This document shows, in pieces, positions 13,193 through 18,795 of a stretch of 18,795 nt of DNA. The position numbers were made by a program, and so were the translations under genes. The notes under the pieces are model-generated. The model did no database searches, had not been told where the DNA came from, and saw only the letters and a list, made by a program, of their open reading frames with translations. The stretch spans positions 1-18,795 of the forward strand of contig JALLAZ010000279.1 of assembly GCA_036939755.1 (NCBI GenBank). The letters are read 5' to 3'. Every line of letters starts with the position of its first letter. Position 1 is the stretch's first letter. This stretch comes from Stephanodiscus triporus. Taxonomy: Eukaryota > Bacillariophyta > Thalassiosirophyceae > Thalassiosirales > Thalassiosiraceae.

Positions 13193-16100
13193 ATGGCCGA
13201 CCAAACGCTCTCGATCCTGACCAACGCGCTCTCCTCGACCCCCTCTCTCTCGGCGCACCTCGACGAGGACACCACGGAATACATCCTCTCCATTCTCCTC
13301 GACGATCCCAACGACGAGGATGCCCGCGACGCCGTGTCGGCCTTCTTCCGAGGACACGACATCGACGACGAGGTTCGCGCCCGATTCTTCGCCGCCCTGG
13401 ACGACGCCACCTCCGCGCGGTCAAATGCCGACGATGGCGCCGCGTCGACGATGAGAGATCTCGCCATACGCGACGACGACGTCCCGCTCCGCAGGCTCGA
13501 CGTCGCCGTGACCCTCCAAACGCGGGACGTGGTCACCTTCGCGTCCGGCCTAGTCGCGGACGCGGACGCGTCGGGAACGAGGGCGGACGGAGGCGGAATC
13601 GTCGGCCGCGACGACGATGACGGCGACGACATCGACCGAGGAGGCGATGCGCGACCGTCGAGCATACAGAGCTTCTACGCCAACATGATCGACGCGTCCG
13701 ACAATCCTCGCGCCACGTCCGAGCGCGAGAGGAGGAAGGCGCGGCAGAGGGAGATGAGGGAGAAGATGGACGAGGAGGAGCGCAAACGCGCCATCGAGGA
13801 CGCCGCGAGGATGATGATGGAGGATGAGGGGGGCGGGAGGACGAAGGCGGCGGGAGGGGACGGCGTCGTCGTCGACGACGACGACCACGGCGGGGGGAGG
13901 ACAACGAACGACGACATGGTCGAGATTTCCACCGCCTCCGACAACTCCGCGGACGTGCACCTGACCGGCTTCAACCTTCCCAATCGCAGGGGTGGAGGGC
14001 CGGACCTGCTCGCCGACGCGAATCTGACATTAGCGTCCGGACGCAGGTACGGACTCATGGGGCGGAACGGATGCGGGAAGACGACGCTGCTCACCGCCCT
14101 GGCGTCGCGCGAGTTGAACGGCGGAGGCGGAGGCGTACCCCAGAACATGGCGATGCTCCTAGTCCGACAGGAGATAATGGGTAACGATCTGAGCGCGGTG
14201 GAGACGGTACTCAGGAGCGACGTGAAGCGCGAGGGGGTGAAACGCTGGATCGATCACGTCGAACGGGAACTGAATAGGCTCGATAATCCGCAGGAGGAGG
14301 TGGGGGTAGACGTCGGAGCGGACGACGGAGGGGAGGCGCGGCAGCAGCAGGGTGCGGAACAACCATCCAAGGGGAGGCAGAGGCTCAAGGATCGGAAGAA
14401 GAAGACGGCATCTTCCACTTCCGCCGTCGGTAAGAAATCGATCGGGAAGGGGCCGTCGTCGAGGCAATCGTCGTCGTCGTCCCCGACGGAGGAGGGAGTC
14501 GAGGAGAAACGCAAACGGCTCAACGCGAAGCTTGCCCTCGCATACGAACGACTCGCCCGGATCGAGCAGGACGAGGGAGGCGATCCCGAACCCCGAGCTC
14601 GCAGGGTTTTGTTCGGCCTTGGATTCGTCACCCCCGAGATGCAGGACAAGCCGACGAGGGAGCTCAGCGGCGGGTGGAGGATGAGGGTCTCGCTCTCGTG
14701 CGCGTTGTTCGCGGATCCGGCCTTGCTGCTGTAAGTGAAAAGAAAGGTTCATCGAATCTGCCATTCCGAACGTGTATGTTTTCTATTGCTCCATTCGTCA
14801 TCCAGCCGTGACACTGACACACGACGATGGTGCAACTCACAGCCTCGACGAGCCAACTAATCACTTGGATTTGGAGGCCGTTTGTAAGTCTATGGATGTT
14901 TTTTTTTTTCACTCCCTTGTCTACATGAAGTAATGTACTCACTGCAATATTTCATCAGTATGGCTCGAGCGATACTTGACAAAAGACTTCAAGGGAATAT
15001 TAGTCGTCGTCTCTCACGATCGCCACTTTCTTAACGAGGTGGTCACCGACGTAGTTCACTTCCACCAGGGCAAACTGACGACCTATCGCGGAGACATATC
15101 CAACTTCACCGCCGTCAGGGAGGAGAATCGCAAACGGCAAATCCGGCTCTACGAACAACAGGAGGCCAAGCGGGCGCATCTTCAGAAATACATCGACCTG
15201 CACGCCGAATCGGGCGAGAACGGCGTCAAGGCGGCGAGACAGCGAAAATCTCGAATGAAGAAGCTCGATAAGTTGGGCGTGATGGCCGCCGGGGAGGGGA
15301 AGAAGTTTAAGGCATCGTACGATGGAGAGGCAAAGGAGATAGAAGAGTACGAAGAAGACGAGGAGGTGGTGTTGCTATTTCCGGATCCCGGCGGCTTCGA
15401 CAACAGCATTGTTGTTCTGGATCAGGTTTCGTTTGGTTATTCTGCGGACAAGACCTTGTTAAAGAACGTGGATCTTACCATCGATATGAAATCGCGAGTT
15501 GCTCTCCTGGGAAGGAACGGATGTGGTAGGTTCATACTTGAGCTTGTTCTTTCTCGCTTGTTTCGTACACGACCCCTTTTCCTCTCATACCAATTTTTGC
15601 GTGGTAAGGAAAATCCACTCTGATCAAAATCATTGTTGGTGCGCTATCTGCCAGTAAAGGCAAGGTTTCCATCAACGGTAGGGCCAAGATTGAATACTTG
15701 GCTCAGCATCAACTTGAGCAGTTAGATCCGGATTCTTGTCCGATGACCACGATGCTTGAACGTTATCCAGGTGATCAAGGGAATGCACATAAAGGCGTCA
15801 TACGTCGATATCTAGCAAATTTTGGATTAGGCGGGGATGAATTGCCTACGCAGCAGATACACACCATGTCGGGAGGTCAAAAATGTCGTCTTTGCCTTGC
15901 TGCTGCTATGTATCGCAAGCCCCACCTGTTGATTTTAGATGGTAAGTTGGTTGTGAATCCTCTCGGCAATTTATTTTTTGTTCCTAATGAAAATCTTCAA
16001 TCGAAACTACAGAGCCTACGAATCACTTGGATCTGGAAACAACAGAGGCCCTGATTGATGCAATCAAAGGGTTCCAAGGAGGAGTGTTGCTTGTCAGCCA

Positions 16101-16239
16101 TGATCAGCACTTGTTAACGAGCGTTTGTAAGAACTTGTACGTGGTAGAAAAGGGAAATGTTGAGCTCTTGCGACAAAGCATGTCGAACGGCGAAGCTTTT
16201 GAGAAGTACAAAAAAGATGTCGTCCAAGGACGACGATAG
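13193..16239 (+). CDS. ABCF-family ATPase, GCN20/ABCF3-like
   Basis: Five exons: 13193-14730, 14843-14883, 14959-15525, 15609-15941 and 16013-16239, with introns of 112, 75, 83 and 71 nt, all GT-AG. The product is 901 aa without membrane spans. Residues about 22-70 (LDEDTTEYILSILLD, DAVSAFFRG) resemble the N-terminal domain of ABCF3/GCN20. NBD1 has Walker A GRNGCGKTT (290-298), signature LSGGW (491-495) and LLLLDEPTNHLDLEAV. The ABCF linker follows, rich in Arg and Lys. NBD2 has Walker A GRNGCGKST (711-719), signature MSGGQ (802-806), LDEPTNHLD and SHDQH. ABCF proteins act on ribosomes in translation or its control; GCN20 supports Gcn2 activation. An acidic and Ser/Lys-rich insert (about 365-440) lengthens NBD1. 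The start at 13193 has a good context (accATGG); 13169 is possible. Exon 1 is much richer in GC than exons 3-5. Confidence 0.9.
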
Positions 16240-16327
16240 AATATTATAGAGAGCCAGTAAAATGGTAGAGTACGGATAGCCTGGTCTAAGAGTAAAATCG
16301 GGTAAAACATGTCGGTCGGTTATGCCG

Positions 16328-17317
16328 CTAATATTTTGGTAATGTTCTTTCGCGCATCGTCCCATTTTTGCCTCGTATCATATCCTTCCCCAAAATCAAA
16401 TGCGGTACGTTTACGCTTTGGCCCCGATCAATCTCCGGGTGGAGGTCGAAATTGACATTCGCCCGACCCCAGCATCCCTCATCGATGTCGAACATATCCG
16501 CCATCAGACGACCGGTGGCCGGGTCTTCGATGTCGATCTCGACCAAGTTACTCCGCGACACGATCTCGCGAACGCGTCGGACGTGCTTGCAAAAGAAGTC
16601 TTTGAAATCTCGGTCTCTGAAATCTCGCGGACCGCCGGTGATATTGGCAGCAACCATTTCATCTCTCAAAGTCCTTTTTTTGGATTTCGCGCCAAGTCCC
16701 GACCAGAAATTGGTTATGCTGTGATACCATCTGTCCACGCTCCGAAACGTCAGGAAAAAAGTGGCATTGGGGTACGCGCGAACGATTTCTTCCAACAATT
16801 CGACCTGCGGAAAGTACAATCTTCCCTCGACCGGGCCGTTGATCTCCGCGAAGACATCGGCCCATTGCCCGCATTTTTGGAGCGGGGGCAAGCCCTCTTT
16901 GACTGAATTCAAAATGCACTGCGCGCAATGCACTTTTATTGAGTCCCTTCGGCACATCCAGTGCGTTGCAGAGTAGCCGGCACATCCGAAGAACCCCTGA
17001 AGGGAGGTCGACCCCATTTTCGGTAGTCCGAGATTGATTGCCGGCGGATTCAAATACGAATATCCACGCGGTGTTCGCGGAGCTGCACTCTTTTGAGCTC
17101 GCAAGCAAGATGGCAACGTATCCTCCGCATCCGTCGCGGGGAGGTCATCGATATTTTGTTGCGACGATGAAATCGAATCGACGAGATTGAGATTGATCAT
17201 ATAATTAAAGTTCACGCGCAACGCACATGCTACAAATGATAGCCACCACAGCCAGAATCTGATTCCGTCTATTGCCGAAGACGATGACCTGTACCGGACT
17301 GCATCATCTGACCTCAT
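16328..17317 (-). CDS. Type II membrane sulfotransferase
   Basis: A single exon of 329 aa from the ATG at 17315-17317 (MRSDDAVRYR). A single hydrophobic anchor (FWLWWLSFVACAL, about residues 21-33) follows a basic N-terminus, as in Golgi type II enzymes. The PAPS 5'-phosphosulfate-binding loop is INLGLPKMGSTSLQGFF (about 94-110). The 3'-phosphate-binding segment is FFLTFRSVDRWYHSITNFW (about 187-205), with the expected Arg192 and Ser200. Cys residues at 112-145 probably form disulfides in the lumen. Such enzymes transfer sulfate from PAPS to a sugar, protein or small molecule; the acceptor cannot be read from the sequence, though diatoms make sulfated polysaccharides. The C-terminus (GTMRERTLPKY) is basic. 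The open frame extends four codons further upstream, but without an ATG. It converges on the ABCF gene with an 88-bp gap. Confidence 0.83.
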   Translation of the reverse strand: MRSDDAVRYRSSSSAIDGIRFWLWWLSFVACALRVNFNYMINLNLVDSISSSQQNIDDLPATDAEDTLPSCLRAQKSAAPRTPRGYSYLNPPAINLGLPKMGSTSLQGFFGCAGYSATHWMCRRDSIKVHCAQCILNSVKEGLPPLQKCGQWADVFAEINGPVEGRLYFPQVELLEEIVRAYPNATFFLTFRSVDRWYHSITNFWSGLGAKSKKRTLRDEMVAANITGGPRDFRDRDFKDFFCKHVRRVREIVSRSNLVEIDIEDPATGRLMADMFDIDEGCWGRANVNFDLHPEIDRGQSVNVPHLILGKDMIRGKNGTMRERTLPKY

Positions 17318-17335
17318 CTGTTGATGCAACTATCT

Positions 17336-17358
17336 CCGCCGCTGAACTCCAGCGGTGG
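17336..17358. other. Hairpin in the sulfotransferase leader or promoter
   Basis: CCGCCGCTG (17336-17344) pairs with CAGCGGTGG (17350-17358) around the loop AACTC: nine pairs including one G.U. It sits 19 bp upstream of the sulfotransferase start codon, so it may lie in the 5' UTR and affect initiation, or have no role. Confidence 0.45.
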
Positions 17359-17397
17359 CTAGTGCTCGCGTATAACTTAGTAATCGAAGATTATTAA

Positions 17398-17720
17398 TTA
17401 AAAGTGAGAGTAGCGGATGAACGCTCTCTCCCACGCTATTTCTAGGGGCTTGCCCAGGAGGCGTAGTGCTCGGTACACTCCTGGGCTCCATGGGCGACCA
17501 TCTACAATTTTGATTGGTGCTCGCTCCCCCTCTGGTCTGCCCCAGTGCGCTCCACTATTAGCAGGTTCGCACTGCTGGCTTTCGTCTAATGGTCTGTCCC
17601 CGGTCAGAGGCGATTGATTTCCCTCAACATCATCTTCGAGCCAAAACATGCTGGTGTTACTCGTCCACCCAACGCTCCCGATTTTGGGGTCAACTATTAT
17701 TACTTCCGGGGCGGTCGGGA
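17398..17720 (-). other. Unexplained open frame of 107 codons
   Basis: The minus strand is open from just after a TAA near 17721 down to a TAA at 17398-17400; the only early ATG gives 83 aa (MFWLEDDVEG). The text is protein-like, with segments such as APEVIIVDPKIG and RPWSPGVYRALRLLGKPLE. It has no signal peptide, repeat or motif I recognise, and the sequence around it is non-coding in character. It could be a fragment of a retroelement polyprotein, an exon of an unseen gene, or chance. It lies upstream of, and on the same strand as, the sulfotransferase. Confidence 0.22.
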
Positions 17721-17868
17721 CTTAACAGAGTGTGTTATTGAGCTCATATCCTCTCTATCATAGGCGAAGCTCTCCAAAAAAGGTTTAGAAGGCAATCTTT
17801 CCCCGGGGAAAGAAATCAAAGAAAAAAACACCCTAGATCCTAACTTTCTCAAGTATCTCCTTATCGAT

Positions 17869-17892
17869 CTTTTTGACCGTTTGGTCAAAAAG
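17869..17892. other. Perfect 10-bp inverted repeat with 4-nt loop
   Basis: CTTTTTGACC (17869-17878) is followed by GTTT and by its exact reverse complement GGTCAAAAAG (17883-17892). It lies in AT-rich non-coding sequence. A second, shorter perfect inverted repeat, AAACTG-GT-CAGTTT, lies at 17945-17958. Either could be part of a decayed transposable element or a bidirectional terminator-like structure. Confidence 0.55.
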
Positions 17893-18606
17893 AATACTCT
17901 CTAATACAAAGCCTCAACCTCAACTTTGATGGCGTTTAATTAATAAACTGGTCAGTTTACCACCCAAAACTAATAACACATAGAGAAAGCTGACAGAATG
18001 GTTTCCGACAATTCGCCTAGGCCTACTGACCGTAATATGATTGATCTGTCATCGGCTACTATGGTTCAGACGTCTTCCGACCATGCATGCGCATAGGATG
18101 GGTTCTTCAAATGTCCCCATCCGACCATTATTGACTGAGATATGTGGCCGGGCAGTGGGTGGCTTTTGGGTGGTTTTTGAGTTGTGGGACATCTGAAACA
18201 CGCTTAGCTAGGCGGGAGCTAGCTAAAACAACACACCCCAACCATGGCAGCCGCCATCGTCCCATGGCCGCCATGGTGCCCCCCCCCCCGGCGCCGCTGC
18301 ATACAACAATTAGCCGACATGCTGCGCGACAAATCTATGTCGTTAAAACTAGAGAATATAATTGTTTTTACTATGTATTAGCTATTTAACATTTAACAGC
18401 TTTACCCCTACGGGTGCAGATATGCGCCCAGTTTTTTTCAAGCTCCGTTGGCAATTAGTGACTTTTGGAATATCCATCTGCTCAGCTAGCTGAAGGCATC
18501 AAAATTTAGCTGAGCTCTTCAGCTTTAATTCTGGCAATTCACATTTAAACGAAGCTTGTCGCATCGATAAGCTGAGTAGAGGGTCTGTTTTGGGGTATGA
18601 AATTCT
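17893..18606. other. Non-coding stretch, no gene seen
   Basis: About 700 bases without a convincing ORF or RNA gene. It holds a C run of about ten bases at 18279-18289 beside overlapping CCATGG palindromes (18252-18277), and several copies of the hexamer gctagc or relatives of it (for example 18218-18223 and 18484-18489). The composition alternates between AT-rich and GC-rich blocks. Confidence 0.5.
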
Positions 18607-18651
18607 CACTTTTAGTTAGTAAAAAAGTACGATACGTGCTAGCTAAAAGTG
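18607..18651. repeat. Imperfect 14-bp inverted repeat
   Basis: CACTTTTAGTTAGT (18607-18620) and GCTAGCTAAAAGTG (18638-18651) are inverted copies matching at 12 of 14 positions, separated by 17 bp. The core gctagctaaaa also occurs directly at 18218-18228. This could mark the end of a small transposable element, but I cannot find a matching partner end or a target-site duplication. Confidence 0.4.
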
Positions 18652-18795
18652 TGTTTCGTGTTTTTGTCATGACGAGCGAGCACTGGCCCGGTGGCGGCGT
18701 TTAGGGGCTTTGCATGAAGCCACCAAAAGGCTCCATATCAGGCGATGTGACTCGCGCCGTATCGCCCCGGCGGCATGGCAGTCGAAATCGCCGTC
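18652..18795. other. Right edge, no feature seen
   Basis: The last 144 bases are GC-rich and carry no ORF that can be supported. A gene could begin or end just beyond the window, but nothing here shows it. Confidence 0.3.

Noticed and set aside
13533..14148. Minus-strand Arg/Pro/Ser-rich ORFs opposite ABCF exon 1
   Set aside because: Low-complexity antisense readings of a GC-rich Asp/Gly/Glu-coding exon; the plus strand encodes a clear ATPase.
16328..17317. Bacterial-type horizontal transfer of the sulfotransferase
   Set aside because: It lacks introns, but its membrane anchor, Cys content and base composition fit a eukaryotic Golgi enzyme; intronless genes are common in compact algal genomes.
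17700..17888. Minus-strand ORF of 62 aa next to the orphan frame
   Set aside because: It begins with TTG rather than ATG, overlaps a perfect hairpin and shows no recognisable sequence.
1..18795. tRNA, rRNA or CRISPR
   Set aside because: Reading for tRNA B-box sequences (GGTTCGANTCC and complement) gave no site with a matching A box or cloverleaf; no rRNA-like sequence and no regularly spaced short repeats were seen.

Overview
This is nuclear DNA of a photosynthetic stramenopile, most likely a diatom and probably a centric one (inference). The evidence is: short spliceosomal GT-AG introns (71-112 nt) in five genes; small intergenic gaps; N-termini built like diatom plastid presequences (signal peptide with a Phe just after the predicted cleavage site); a Tat-like second signal for the thylakoid lumen; NUMOD3-type repeat proteins; ATG16 and TAM41; and a UGA-encoded selenoprotein with a SECIS element. 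Nothing points to a bacterial, organellar or viral origin.

Layout. Positions 1-2200 are repeat-rich and partly degenerate: a NUMOD3-repeat protein on the minus strand whose last repeat is frameshifted, a 152-bp tandem duplication of its 5' end, a possible secreted-protein exon, and an open frame made of two copies of a roughly 45-residue unit. Positions 2202-17317 hold ten confident or fairly confident genes in strictly alternating orientation: Nudix-like (+), ATG16 (-), mitochondrial TAM41 (+), thylakoid-lumen TPR protein (-), a diatom-type single-pass membrane protein of unknown function (+), dual-specificity phosphatase (-), peroxiredoxin-like selenoprotein (+), GNAT acetyltransferase (-), ABCF/GCN20-type ATPase (+) and type II membrane sulfotransferase (-). 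Every gap is therefore either a shared divergent promoter region (about 250-370 bp) or a convergent 3'-end gap (73-239 bp). From 17.3 kb to the end I see no convincing gene, only AT-rich sequence, hairpins, an inverted repeat and one unexplained open frame.

The main find is the gene at 10587-11530. It reads through an in-frame TGA exactly where a thioredoxin-fold peroxiredoxin-like protein has its catalytic Cys (Arg-His-Met-Gly-Sec-Pro-Tyr-Cys). It continues with a conserved domain and a spliced second exon. About 30 nt after its stop codon lies a stem-loop with the features of a eukaryotic SECIS: an AUGA/GA non-canonical quartet, an AA about ten bases downstream, helices I and II, and a small apical helix. 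Its N-terminus looks like a plastid presequence, so this is probably a plastid UxxC redox selenoprotein.

The genes are not one pathway. They are mostly housekeeping functions: autophagy, cardiolipin-precursor synthesis, translation-associated ATPase, phosphatase, redox, acetylation and sulfation. Gene boundaries here come from reading splice sites by eye; exon coordinates are given in each entry.
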